A DNA stretch of 36,227 nt from Clostridia bacterium (GCA_017412715.1 JAFPWU010000004.1:1-36227), one strand, 5' to 3'; shown: positions 1 through 7,558, numbered from the stretch's first letter. Numbers and translations are program-made. Notes: generated by a model not told the origin, from the sequence alone.

Positions 1-140
1 AACCGACCGGGATTGGTCGATCCTCTTGCATATTACCTGAGAAATACTTGAAACCATGTTACGATGTAGCGCCGTATACCTGGCCGGTACGTACGGTGCA
101 ACGGGAGGGGCGAGGGCTACCGCCCTCCCTCTACCCTATT
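1..140 (+). mobile_element. 3' end of a group II intron (domains V-VI), left copy
   Basis: Bases 68-100 fold as a domain V-like hairpin: an AGC triad at 68-70, a lower helix pairing 69-75 with 93-99, a two-base CG offset on the 3' side and a short upper helix (77-80 with 86-89). Bases 101-140 give a GC-rich domain VI-like hairpin (GGGAGGG arm with CCCTCCC arm) followed by CTACCCTATT, a typical intron tail. Bases 2-140 are an exact inverted copy of 36089-36227. The intron ends at about 139-140, six bases past the stop codon of the first XRE gene. The reverse transcriptase/maturase would lie off the contig to the left. The apical loop is not an obvious GNRA tetraloop, so the intron class is left open. 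Confidence 0.72.
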
Positions 141-145
141 ACTCT

Positions 146-472
146 TCAGGTTTTTTCTTTCTGCCTTTTGCTTTCCTTTGAGCCTTTATATATCAGAAAC
201 TCCTCAAAATACTGCACGAATTTGTGATCCTCATCAGTCAGCTGGCTTTGTGCCTGATCCAGGAAGAGAGGATCTACATCCGATAGGCCCAGGAGAAAAT
301 CAGAAGAAACATGATACATTCGGCAAATGGTAACCAGCATACTGTGGGAGGGTTCACTATGGCCGCCTTCCCATGACTTTACGGTGCTCAGGGAGATATT
401 CATTTTTTTCGCCAGATCGTTATATATATTTCTGCTTTTCTTACGAATAGTCTTCAGATGTTCGCCAATCAT
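146..472 (-). CDS. XRE-family HTH regulator, copy 1 (108 aa)
   Basis: Small cytoplasmic DNA-binding protein. Residues about 5-60 form a Cro/C1-type helix-turn-helix (LAKKMNISLSTVKSWEGG), followed by the SSDFLLGLSD segment common in Clostridial XRE repressors and a charged tail (KGSKESKRQKEKT). An AAGGTG ribosome site lies about 8 bases before the ATG. It is a close paralogue of the gene at 1944-2264, and the similarity extends into the upstream DNA. It is divergent from the promoter at 545-573, which it probably controls together with its own expression (inference). Its usual downstream terminator has been replaced by the intron end. The family call is secure; the target is inferred. Confidence 0.9.
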   Translation of the reverse strand: MIGEHLKTIRKKSRNIYNDLAKKMNISLSTVKSWEGGHSEPSHSMLVTICRMYHVSSDFLLGLSDVDPLFLDQAQSQLTDEDHKFVQYFEEFLIYKGSKESKRQKEKT

Positions 473-543
473 GATCAGGCACCTTTGGGAAAGGCTTTGG
501 AAAGGTTACAGCATTCGAAAAAAGATTCAAAAAAGATAAAAAA

Positions 544-573
544 CTTGAACTTATTGCAAAAAAGGTTTAAGAT
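544..573 (+). promoter_or_regulatory. Sigma-A-type promoter overlapped by a dyad, copy 1
   Basis: TTGAAC (545-550), 17 bases, TAAGAT (568-573) has ideal spacing and points to the HTH/AT-hook genes. An imperfect dyad, CTTGAAC (544-550) and GTTTAAG (565-571) separated by 14 bases, lies across it. Both promoter and dyad recur with identical spacing at 2327-2356, upstream of the second XRE paralogue. They are probably the shared operator of these XRE proteins. The rest of the gap (574-750) holds only an 18-codon ORF (672-728) with a poor ribosome site, noted as a possible leader. Confidence 0.6.
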
Positions 574-750
574 TATTGAACGAATCCGCATTCCCTCCTG
601 ATGGAATTGCGGGATTAAGCGGGAAGACTTCTATTGCACTGCAAACCGAGGAAGAAATACGATGATTAACAATGAAAGGACTGTGTGATTCCATGAATAA
701 AGCGATGACTTCAATTACCATTAATTAACTTGAGCAAACAGGAGTGCCTA

Positions 751-1260
751 ATGGCTCACAGAAAAAATGGATCTGATGATCCGATCTCAGATGAGTTTAT
801 TCAGAAAATCTGCGTCTTGTATGGCGATTACTACGACGATCGCCTGGGGGATAGACTACCGCCGGCTCTCAGGGGAAAGAATGGCAGGAAAGGGGAGCAT
901 TTGGAGCCGGAGATGTTGGCAGGACATAAGAGTCTGTTAAAGTTTCAGAAAGAACTGGCGGAAAAGTATAATATTCGCCTCTCCACTATTAAAATCAGGA
1001 AAATTCTTATCAGCGGCGGCTGCTGGACAACGAAGAGAAGCAGAATGGTTCAAACTCTTTATGATGATCTAATGCAGTCTGGGGATGATATTGATCCTGA
1101 GACGGTAATCGGTTTGATCAGCCAGAAACTAGGGATCAGCATAGCGGCAGTTAATGTCAATTTACCCTACATTATCGGTGTTTATCGGTTGGAAGAGAAG
1201 AGCAAAAATGCTAAGCGGTGTGCCAGGTATAGAGAGAAGAAAAAGGATATCCAAGAATGA
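751..1260 (+). CDS. HTH-like DNA-binding protein of unknown role (169 aa)
   Basis: The start is placed at ATG 751, because AGGAG lies six bases upstream; an in-frame TTG at 730 has no such site. The protein appears to have two helix-turn-helix-like segments: residues 66-95 (FQKELAEKYNIRLSTIKIRK), and about 116-140 (VIGLISQKLGISIAAVNVNL). A basic tail follows (LEEKSKNAKRCARYREKKK). No signal peptide or membrane segment is seen. It resembles small HTH proteins seen repeatedly in Clostridial accessory DNA, but I cannot give it an established function. It is 28 bases upstream of the AT-hook gene and probably shares its transcript from the 545-573 promoter. The composition is more AT-rich than that of the sugar genes downstream. 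Confidence 0.6.
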   Translation: MAHRKNGSDDPISDEFIQKICVLYGDYYDDRLGDRLPPALRGKNGRKGEHLEPEMLAGHKSLLKFQKELAEKYNIRLSTIKIRKILISGGCWTTKRSRMVQTLYDDLMQSGDDIDPETVIGLISQKLGISIAAVNVNLPYIIGVYRLEEKSKNAKRCARYREKKKDIQE

Positions 1261-1288
1261 AACAAGCACCCAGAAAGGGGCATGTGTA

Positions 1289-1678
1289 ATGCCTATACCA
1301 AAGGAGATTCTTGCGGTCAATCGTCCGAAGAACACTGTAGTCATTGCATATGGCAAACATAAGAATATGTATGGAGTCCGGAAACGGATCGGATGCACGT
1401 ACGATAAGGGTAGACGTTTGCCAGTAAACGGTCCAATTATCGGGCACATTGTTGACTTCCAGTATGTTCCTGTAGAAGATGCTGTACCCGAGACAACTTG
1501 TACGGATCGGTTCATATCAGGAGACGCGGCAGAAGAGGGAACGTATCACTGTCTTGAAAATCCTCAAAAGAGGAAGCCTGGTCGTCCCAGGGGGAGCAAA
1601 AGCAAGAAGAAAGAAACAGCAGGCGGCGAGACTCCCAAGAGGAAGAGAGGCCGACCGAAGGGAAGCAGTCATAAATAG
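1289..1678 (+). CDS. Transposase-N-like protein with two AT-hooks (129 aa)
   Basis: The start is ATG 1289, preceded by AAAGGGG at about 8 bases; the reading frame opens earlier but only overlaps the HTH gene. Residues 1-65 (MPIPKEILAVNRPKNT, IGCTYDKGRRLPVNGPIIGH) resemble, from memory, the N-terminal region of Clostridial DDE (IS4/IS1634-type) transposases. The DDE catalytic domain is absent. Instead the protein ends in two AT-hook cores, PGRPRG (97-102) and RGRPKG (120-125), set in lysine/arginine-rich stretches. It is either a transposase fragment or a domesticated minor-groove-binding protein. No terminal inverted repeats of an IS were seen around it. The transposase link needs a profile search; the AT-hooks are seen directly. 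Confidence 0.6.
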   Translation: MPIPKEILAVNRPKNTVVIAYGKHKNMYGVRKRIGCTYDKGRRLPVNGPIIGHIVDFQYVPVEDAVPETTCTDRFISGDAAEEGTYHCLENPQKRKPGRPRGSKSKKKETAGGETPKRKRGRPKGSSHK

Positions 1679-1888
1679 TGTTACCAGCACAAAGGCCTCA
1701 ACCCGATTGAGCAAGTTTGGAGAATCACAAGAAGGTAAAATACCCACAATGTCTTTTTCCCTTCGTTATCATTGCTGGAGGAAACAGTAGATTCAGCGTT
1801 TGGTGCATGGTCTGTTCCAAACGACCAGCTGAAGTCTCTGTGCACCATTAAGTAAAATCATTTTTGTCGTTTACTATAAAGATGACAA

Positions 1889-1931
1889 CATAGAAAACAT
1901 CCACCGGCGTAACCGATGGATGTTTTCTATG
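1889..1931 (-). terminator. Terminator between the AT-hook gene and the second XRE gene
   Basis: Perfect 15-base arms (1889-1903 and 1917-1931) flank a 13-base loop. It lies just beyond the stop of the minus-strand XRE gene and could also stop plus-strand transcription, where CTCTTTT follows. The rest of 1679-1888 shows no supported gene. Confidence 0.75.
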
Positions 1932-1943
1932 CTCTTTTAGGTT

Positions 1944-2264
1944 TTACCTTTTCTGTCTATTGCTTTCTTTTGACCCTTTATATAACAGAAATTCTTCAAA
2001 AAAATGCATGAATTTTTGATCCTCATCGGTCAGCTGGCTGTGGGTCTTTGCCAGAAAGAGGGGATCCACATCAGATAAACCCAGAAGAAAATCAGAGGAA
2101 ACATGATACATTCTGCAAATGGTAACCAGCATACTATGGCAGGGCTCGCTGTGACCGCCCTCCCATGACTTTACGGTGCTCAGAGAGACGTTCACTTTTT
2201 TTGCCAGATCGCTTTGCGTATCTCCACGATCCTTTCGAATCTCCTTCAGACGCTCGCCAATCAT
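1944..2264 (-). CDS. XRE-family HTH regulator, copy 2 (106 aa)
   Basis: Paralogue of the gene at 146-472. The HTH is LAKKVNVSLSTVKSWEGG, and a long central block (HSMLVTICRMYHVSSDFLLG and onward to DVDPLF) is unchanged. Differences cluster in the first helix, after DPLFL, and at the C-terminus (RQKR against RQKEKT). AAGGTGA lies before the ATG. It is divergent from the promoter at 2328-2356, which carries the same dyad as copy 1. Probably an autoregulatory repressor whose operator overlaps the divergent promoter. Near-identical recognition helices suggest that the two copies cross-regulate (inference). Confidence 0.9.
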   Translation of the reverse strand: MIGERLKEIRKDRGDTQSDLAKKVNVSLSTVKSWEGGHSEPCHSMLVTICRMYHVSSDFLLGLSDVDPLFLAKTHSQLTDEDQKFMHFFEEFLLYKGSKESNRQKR

Positions 2265-2326
2265 GATAAGTCACCTTATTTAAAGCTTAACTCATTTGGA
2301 GAGGAAAACTAAAAAAGATGAAAAAA

Positions 2327-2356
2327 CTTGAACTAATCTCCAAATAGGTTTAAGAT
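2327..2356 (+). promoter_or_regulatory. Sigma-A-type promoter overlapped by a dyad, copy 2
   Basis: TTGAAC (2328-2333), 17 bases, TAAGAT (2351-2356), with the dyad CTTGAAC / GTTTAAG (2327-2333 and 2348-2354, 14-base spacer). The spacing and half-sites match the copy at 544-573 exactly, while the spacer sequences differ. That suggests the half-sites are conserved for function. It drives the FlaA1-like gene. Confidence 0.62.
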
Positions 2357-2452
2357 TATAGTGCAATATGTTTTGCTGCAGGATAAATTGCGCAATTCAG
2401 GGTGTTTCCCTGGTCGGACCAGCATGGCACCGCCAGCTCAGGGGGGTATAAA

Positions 2453-3415
2453 GTGAGCAGCTTTAAGCACTTTTTGAAATATTATACGTGGATCATTCTG
2501 CTTGATACTTTGGCGATCAACGTTGCCTATTATCTTGCGCTGCGCATTAATCTTTGCTTAGATCCCCTTTTTATTTCCAACGTAGAGTTCTACATGGATG
2601 TTTTCTTTAAAAGCGCACCTTTTCGTACGGTGATTTATTTGACTGCTTTTTCGGCTTTTAAGCTATATGGGGGTGCCGGATCAAAAGAAATGAAACGCAT
2701 CCTTGTCGCGAGTATTGTCACGGGCATTCTTCATTTCGTTGGAATGAGGCTGTTTATAGAACGAATGTCGATAGCTTTTTTTCTCATTGGATCACTTCTC
2801 CAGTTTTTGTTCATAGCCATGATTCGTTTTTTCTATCGGTATGTACAGTTGGAGCATAGAAAGCCGGAAAAGAGAAAAGACTTTTCAATTCCCGCAATGG
2901 TTGTTGGCTCGGGGGAATATGGTCGGAGAATAGTTCGTCATTTGGAAGAAAAAACACCTTACAGGGCTGTTGTAATCGTAGGAGAGGGAGCGGGCAGGAA
3001 CATGGATGGTATTCCAGTTGAATCATTGGATTCTGTTGAAAAACAAATAAAAGAAAAAAACATTAAAGCAGTTTTTGTAGCAGACAAGGATTTGAACAAA
3101 GAGAAGCGCGAGAAGATTAAGCTAATTTCTCAGGGGTTAGAATTCAAGGATTTTACTGGATATTTGAACAATGAAAATGGGTTTCTTCCACTTGCAAACA
3201 TCCTTGAAGCTACGAATATGCCTCTTCAAATTGAAGTGGAGGGAAAGGTTACTTCATTTTCATCCGTTGATGAATGTCTATCAGCTTTTCCGGAGGAGTA
3301 TGAAATACTTCAGGTACAGGCATCAAAAGTTATTTTGAAAAAACGCCAGGAAGATAATAATTGGATGAAGGAGTATCAGGAACAGACAGGACATGAAGTG
3401 AGTTTTTTTGACTAA
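2453..3415 (+). CDS. FlaA1/CapD-like membrane protein lacking the SDR domain (320 aa)
   Basis: The start is placed at GTG 2453, which follows an AGGGGGG ribosome site by about six bases; an upstream in-frame GTG (2402) gives a non-membrane-like leader. Residues about 8-130 contain four hydrophobic segments, as in the N-terminus of FlaA1/CapD-type nucleotide-sugar dehydratases. Residues about 145-230 are a Rossmann-like domain (VVGSGEYGRRIVRHL). Full-length relatives are about 600 aa and continue with a catalytic SDR domain, which is absent here. The C-terminus (EYQEQTGHEVSFFD) looks like a natural tail rather than a random frameshift extension. It may be a regulatory or sensory relative in capsule or exopolysaccharide synthesis; the role is inferred. 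It is alone on its transcript. Confidence 0.65.
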   Translation: MSSFKHFLKYYTWIILLDTLAINVAYYLALRINLCLDPLFISNVEFYMDVFFKSAPFRTVIYLTAFSAFKLYGGAGSKEMKRILVASIVTGILHFVGMRLFIERMSIAFFLIGSLLQFLFIAMIRFFYRYVQLEHRKPEKRKDFSIPAMVVGSGEYGRRIVRHLEEKTPYRAVVIVGEGAGRNMDGIPVESLDSVEKQIKEKNIKAVFVADKDLNKEKREKIKLISQGLEFKDFTGYLNNENGFLPLANILEATNMPLQIEVEGKVTSFSSVDECLSAFPEEYEILQVQASKVILKKRQEDNNWMKEYQEQTGHEVSFFD

Positions 3416-3863
3416 TATGGCAAAAGGATGTCATGAACGAGCTGCCCACCTGCAGGTACATTGCTGAGAACCGGAACATCGTTCTGCAGGGATGATTCTC
3501 CATTGTTATTGATACCGGCGACATGAACATGCGAGAGATCTTTAAGAACGGCACCAAGAGAGACGAAGCTTAATCGGCCGGCATAGGGGCTGGAATCCTC
3601 CGGCTCCGTCCCAGCCGCTAAGATCTCCGGGGGGGGTGGGGGGACTGCCCCTCCTTCCCCCTGTTCCGCGGGGCAATCTCCCTTATTCCCGGTTGATTGT
3701 TGCATAATAAAAATGTAGGACCAAAAAACGAATAGACCAACTTTGGGGGATGAGGTGAGTTTTTTATTTTTTTGCGCTTCGGGGGAAAGTGTGGCATAAT
3801 GAAGCGGAGAAGAAGGAAGCCAAATCAAAAGGAACAGGCCTGTGCGGACGGGGGAGAAACGCA
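3416..3863. other. Gene-poor stretch with a decayed ORF and flanking direct repeats
   Basis: No intact gene is supported. At 3433-3570 one frame reads as a short peptide, a TGA, then IVIDTGDMNMREIFKNGTKR and a stop; this looks like the remains of a gene I cannot identify. A 16-base near-direct repeat (ATGARGTGAGTTTTTT) occurs at 3393-3408 and 3750-3765, one mismatch apart. Runs of G and C occur at about 3630-3680. The promoter for the response regulator is at the right end. Confidence 0.45.
3772..3800 (+). promoter_or_regulatory. Promoter for the YesN-lipoprotein-YesM operon
   Basis: TTGCGC (3772-3777), 17 bases, CATAAT (3795-3800), 63 bases before the response-regulator ATG. The spacing is ideal and both hexamers deviate modestly from consensus. 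It also marks the change from AT-rich to GC-rich sequence. Confidence 0.5.
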
Positions 3864-5117
3864 ATGATTAAGGTATTTCTGGTGGATGATGAAATCGTGA
3901 TCCGGGAAGGAATCCGGACCTCTTTTCCATGGGAGAAGACGGAATACGTCCTGGTGGGAGAGGCCCCGGACGGGGAAATGGCCCTGCCCATGATCCGCGA
4001 CACGCAGCCGGATATTCTGGTGACGGACATCCGGATGCCCTTCATGGACGGAATGGAGCTGTGCGCCGCGGTGCGAAGCCAGATGCCCTGGATCGGGATC
4101 ATCATCCTCAGCGGATATGATGAATTTGAGTATGCCCGGAAGGGCATTCAGCTGGGCGTCCGGGAATACATGCTGAAGCCCGTGACTGCGGAAGAACTGA
4201 AGCAGGCCCTGGACCGGGTGAGCGAGAGCATGAGGAAGGAACAGCAGGGACGGGCTTCCGGACGGGGCAGCTCGGATCAGCGTTTCGTGACGGAGAAGAT
4301 GCTCAGCAGCCTGTACAGCGAGGACCAGCGGGAAGGCGATGCCCTGGCGGTGGTCGAGCAGATGCGGGGAATGGGAATCAGCATCGCGGCTCAGCGATAC
4401 GCGGTCATCGACGCCGCGTTTGACCCCGTAGAGAGGGGATACGAGGGGCTGACCGAGCTGGCGGAGGGAAGCGGCGGAATCGTGCACGTGTCTCCCTGCC
4501 GAACCGGAGGACGGGTGCTGGTGCTGGGGGATAATGAGGAGGACACGGAAGAGCGGGCGTACGCTTTCGGCGCGTCCATCGCCACGGAGCTGGAGCGAAT
4601 CGGCTGCGGAGGCATCCGCATCAGCATAGGAGAAATCGTTGAGACCCCGGAGCAGATTTACCAGAGCCTCAGGAGCGCCAGGCATATCCGCCACGTGCTG
4701 ACGGATCAGACGGAAAGCGCGCCAAGAATCGTGGGCGTGCGGGAGTTCAGCGAGGGGAGCGGGGAGAGAAGCGCAGCGGTGATGACCGCCCGGGCCAAGA
4801 TGTATCTGGCGGAGCATTATCAGAACGGGAATCTGATGCTGCAGGACGCCGCGAAGGCAGTGGGCATGAGCAACAGCCGGTTTTCCACCGTGTTCGCGCA
4901 GGAATGCGGAAAGACCTTCACGGAATACCTGACCGGGCTGCGGCTGGAAAAGGCGAAGGAACTGCTGAGAAATACGGACAGGCGCAGCAGCGAGATTGCC
5001 TTCCAGGTCGGGTACAACGACAGCCATTATTTCAGCTATCTGTTCAAGAAAAATACGGGGATGACTCCCGGAGAATACCGCAGCGGCAAACAGGAAGGAG
5101 GGTCGGCGGAAAAATGA
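3864..5117 (+). CDS. YesN-type response regulator, AraC output (417 aa)
   Basis: Cytoplasmic transcription activator of a two-component system. Receiver domain at residues 1-120: acidic pair D8-D9, phospho-acceptor D55 in VTDIRMP, and the conserved lysine in YMLKPV. The middle region (about 130-290) is the variable linker of YesN proteins. The AraC-type double HTH spans about 310-408 (LQDAAKAVGMSNSRFSTVF; SSEIAFQVGYNDSHYFSYLF; TGMTPGEYR). The start is ATG 3864, with GGGGGAG upstream; an earlier in-frame codon at 3789 lies on top of the promoter. The stop overlaps the next gene's start (ATGA). The matching kinase is two genes downstream. The likely target is the transporter promoter near 7.6 kb, where two direct repeats lie. 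Confidence 0.93.
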   Translation: MIKVFLVDDEIVIREGIRTSFPWEKTEYVLVGEAPDGEMALPMIRDTQPDILVTDIRMPFMDGMELCAAVRSQMPWIGIIILSGYDEFEYARKGIQLGVREYMLKPVTAEELKQALDRVSESMRKEQQGRASGRGSSDQRFVTEKMLSSLYSEDQREGDALAVVEQMRGMGISIAAQRYAVIDAAFDPVERGYEGLTELAEGSGGIVHVSPCRTGGRVLVLGDNEEDTEERAYAFGASIATELERIGCGGIRISIGEIVETPEQIYQSLRSARHIRHVLTDQTESAPRIVGVREFSEGSGERSAAVMTARAKMYLAEHYQNGNLMLQDAAKAVGMSNSRFSTVFAQECGKTFTEYLTGLRLEKAKELLRNTDRRSSEIAFQVGYNDSHYFSYLFKKNTGMTPGEYRSGKQEGGSAEK

Positions 5118-6085
5118 GAAAAGCGCTGGGACTGATGCTGATGCTGGCCGTCCTGCTGGGGCTGACCGGCTGCAGCGAGAAGCAGGAAAACGCGGAGAAT
5201 CCGAAGCTGCTGCTGGGATTCAGCCAGCTGGGATCGGAAAGCTCCTACAGGATCGGCAATACGAAGGATATAGAGGAACAGGCGGCGGCCTGCGGCATCA
5301 GCCTGATGATGAAAAACGCCAACCAGAAGCAGGAAAACCAGATTGCGGACATACGGAGCCTGATTGCCTACCGGGTGGACGTGATCGCCTTTTCTCCCAT
5401 CGTGGAGGAGGGATGGGACACGGTGCTGACGGAGGCGAAAAAAGCCGGCATCCCGGTCGTGCTGGTGGATCGTACCATCCAGACCCGGGACGAGAGCCTG
5501 TACGCTGCGCAGATCGGCTCCGATTTCTACAAAGAAGGGGTGATGGCGGCGGAGTATCTGATCCGGAAAGCGGACCGGATGGAGCTGGACCAGATCCGCA
5601 TCGTGGAAATCCGCGGGACCGAGAACTCCACGCCGATGAAGCAGCGGCAGCAGGGATTCATGGATACCATTGCGGGAGATGCCCGCATGCGGGTGCTGGA
5701 CAGCGTAGACGGGGATTTCCTTCGAAGCAGGGGAGCGGAATGCATGCGGAAGATGCTGGAGACCTATGGGGATCAGATTGACGCGGTGTTCAGCCATAAT
5801 GACGAGATGACCATCGGCGCGCTGCCGGAGATCGAGGCGGCCGGATACACGCCAGGGAAGGACATTCTGCTGATTTCCATTGACGGCGGACAGGATGCGA
5901 TTGACCTGCTGAAGGAGGGAAAAATCAACTGCATCGTTGAATGCACGCCGAAGCTGGGCGCGGTCCTGATGGAAACCGCGATGAAGCTGAAAAGAGGCGA
6001 GACGGTGGAACGGGTGATTCATCCTGAGGAACAGGTGTTCACGGATGAGCAGGATCTGAGCCAGCTGGCCCCGAGAGGATACTGA
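5114..6085 (+). CDS. YtfQ-like sugar-binding lipoprotein, probable sensor partner (323 aa)
   Basis: Membrane-anchored periplasmic-binding-protein fold (Peripla_BP_4). Signal peptide with lipobox LTGC, lipidated Cys20. The mature part begins with GFSQLGSESSYR and contains NQKQENQIADIRSLIA and VVLVDRTI, as in galactofuranose/ribose-type binding proteins such as YtfQ. It starts inside the stop of the response-regulator gene and ends 2 bases before the kinase gene, so the three are tightly co-translated. A second binding protein accompanies the ABC transporter. This one therefore more likely presents the bound sugar to the kinase, as XylFII does with LytS/YesN in Clostridium (known system; the application here is inference). 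The ligand is unknown. Confidence 0.88.
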   Translation: MRKALGLMLMLAVLLGLTGCSEKQENAENPKLLLGFSQLGSESSYRIGNTKDIEEQAAACGISLMMKNANQKQENQIADIRSLIAYRVDVIAFSPIVEEGWDTVLTEAKKAGIPVVLVDRTIQTRDESLYAAQIGSDFYKEGVMAAEYLIRKADRMELDQIRIVEIRGTENSTPMKQRQQGFMDTIAGDARMRVLDSVDGDFLRSRGAECMRKMLETYGDQIDAVFSHNDEMTIGALPEIEAAGYTPGKDILLISIDGGQDAIDLLKEGKINCIVECTPKLGAVLMETAMKLKRGETVERVIHPEEQVFTDEQDLSQLAPRGY

Positions 6086-6087
6086 GC

Positions 6088-7539
6088 ATGGGAAAAATCA
6101 GGGCAGGAGAGCAAAGCATTGTCGAGCGGATGAACCGGACGACCCGCCGACTGATGGCACTGCTGGGGACGCCGGTTATCGTGGTCATGATCATGATGAT
6201 CCTGATGGCCTCCCAGTACGCCCGGGAAAACGAGCGGATGAACACCATCGCCAGTCTGAAGCCCATCGTGGAAACGGAGATTCCCGAGACCGTATGGAAT
6301 ATGGTCAGCGGAAGAAGCGGCGCGGAGGACAGCGGGGTAATGGACCTGATCCGGGCAGTGAACGAGACCATGGAGCGGGTGAGCGGCCAGAGCGGAGGGA
6401 ACCAGCAGCTGGAGCTGGTGGTGGCCCGGCGGACGATGGATACGCTGACCCAGTACGTGGAGCAGATCAGGATCAATATTCAGCAGAGAACCCCGGTGGT
6501 GGAGAATGAACAGATTCTCCAGGAGGTTCGCGATGTGGCCTCCCTGGTGGCCAGTATGCTGAACGACTACATTACGGAGGCCATCGGGGACAGCGCGCGA
6601 AGGGTGCGGACAATCACCCGGGCCGCCTATGCCGGCGCCGCTGCGGAGCTGCTGCTGCTCGCAGCGGCGGTTATCATGACGGCCAGATTCCGGAAGAAAT
6701 TCGCGCAGTTTATCCGGGAACCCATCGCTCAGCTGGAGGGCGTGACCGCGAAGCTGGCGGAAGGGGATATGAGCGCCCGGCTGCCGCTGACACAGGTGAA
6801 GGAGCTGTGGAACCTGACCGGACAGGTCAACGTGATGGCGGATAACCTGGAGGAGATGATGCGGCAGCGGCTGAAGGACGAGCGCACGCTGAAGAAGGCG
6901 GAGCTCAGGATCCTGCAGGCGCAGATCAATCCCCATTTTCTGTATAACACGCTGGACGCCATCGTCTGGAAAGCGGAGGCAGGGGCTCAGGAGGAGGTCA
7001 TTCAGCTGACCAGGTCCCTGAGCGATTTTTTCCGGATCAGCCTGAGCAGCGGCGCAGACTGGATTCCCATCAGCCAGGAAAAGAAGCATATTGCCGGATA
7101 TCTGAATATTCAGAAAACCAGGTATCATGATATCCTGAATTACGAGATCGACATCCCCGATGAAATCGGAGAATACTATATGCTGAAGCTGCTGCTGCAG
7201 CCGCTGGTGGAGAACGCGCTGTATCACGGGATCAAAAATACCCGCGGAGGCGGGATGATCCGGGTGACGGGGAAAAGACAGGGGGAGGAGCTGGTATTCA
7301 CGGTGAGCGATACCGGCAGGGGCATGTCAGCCGAAACCCTGGAAAAAATCCGGGAAAGGATGGGGGAGAGCGCACCTCCGGCCCTGTCTTCCGGCGGAGG
7401 TGGATTCGGACTGGTGAACGTCAACCTGCGGCTTCGGCTGTACTATAATCAGCGCAGCGGTCTGAACATCGAGAGCGGGAAGGATGGCACCCGGGTCAGC
7501 TTCCGGGTTCCCTGCAGAAGAGCGGAGGAAATAGAATAA
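6088..7539 (+). CDS. YesM/LytS-type sensor histidine kinase (483 aa)
   Basis: Membrane sensor kinase. TM1 is at residues about 22-42, an extracytoplasmic region at 43-175, and TM2 at about 178-200. A HAMP linker (about 200-255) is followed by the His_kinase motif ILQAQINPHFLYNTLDAI with phospho-acceptor H283. The ATPase domain shows the N-box (PLVENALYHG, N376), DTGRG (408-412) and GGFGLVN (438-444). The extracytoplasmic region is short and predicted helical, with no recognisable sugar-binding fold. That fits a kinase that senses through the neighbouring lipoprotein. It pairs with the YesN regulator upstream. The class call is secure; the signal is inferred. Confidence 0.93.
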   Translation: MGKIRAGEQSIVERMNRTTRRLMALLGTPVIVVMIMMILMASQYARENERMNTIASLKPIVETEIPETVWNMVSGRSGAEDSGVMDLIRAVNETMERVSGQSGGNQQLELVVARRTMDTLTQYVEQIRINIQQRTPVVENEQILQEVRDVASLVASMLNDYITEAIGDSARRVRTITRAAYAGAAAELLLLAAAVIMTARFRKKFAQFIREPIAQLEGVTAKLAEGDMSARLPLTQVKELWNLTGQVNVMADNLEEMMRQRLKDERTLKKAELRILQAQINPHFLYNTLDAIVWKAEAGAQEEVIQLTRSLSDFFRISLSSGADWIPISQEKKHIAGYLNIQKTRYHDILNYEIDIPDEIGEYYMLKLLLQPLVENALYHGIKNTRGGGMIRVTGKRQGEELVFTVSDTGRGMSAETLEKIRERMGESAPPALSSGGGGFGLVNVNLRLRLYYNQRSGLNIESGKDGTRVSFRVPCRRAEEIE

Positions 7540-7558
7540 AATCTACCGCTGGAAAATG

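Noticed and set aside
672-728. 18-codon ORF as an attenuator leader peptide
   Set aside because: No good ribosome site, no regulatory codon run and no following terminator/antiterminator pair.
3825-5027. Minus-strand open frame opposite the response regulator
   Set aside because: The sense strand has a complete receiver and AraC domain and is coupled to the next gene.
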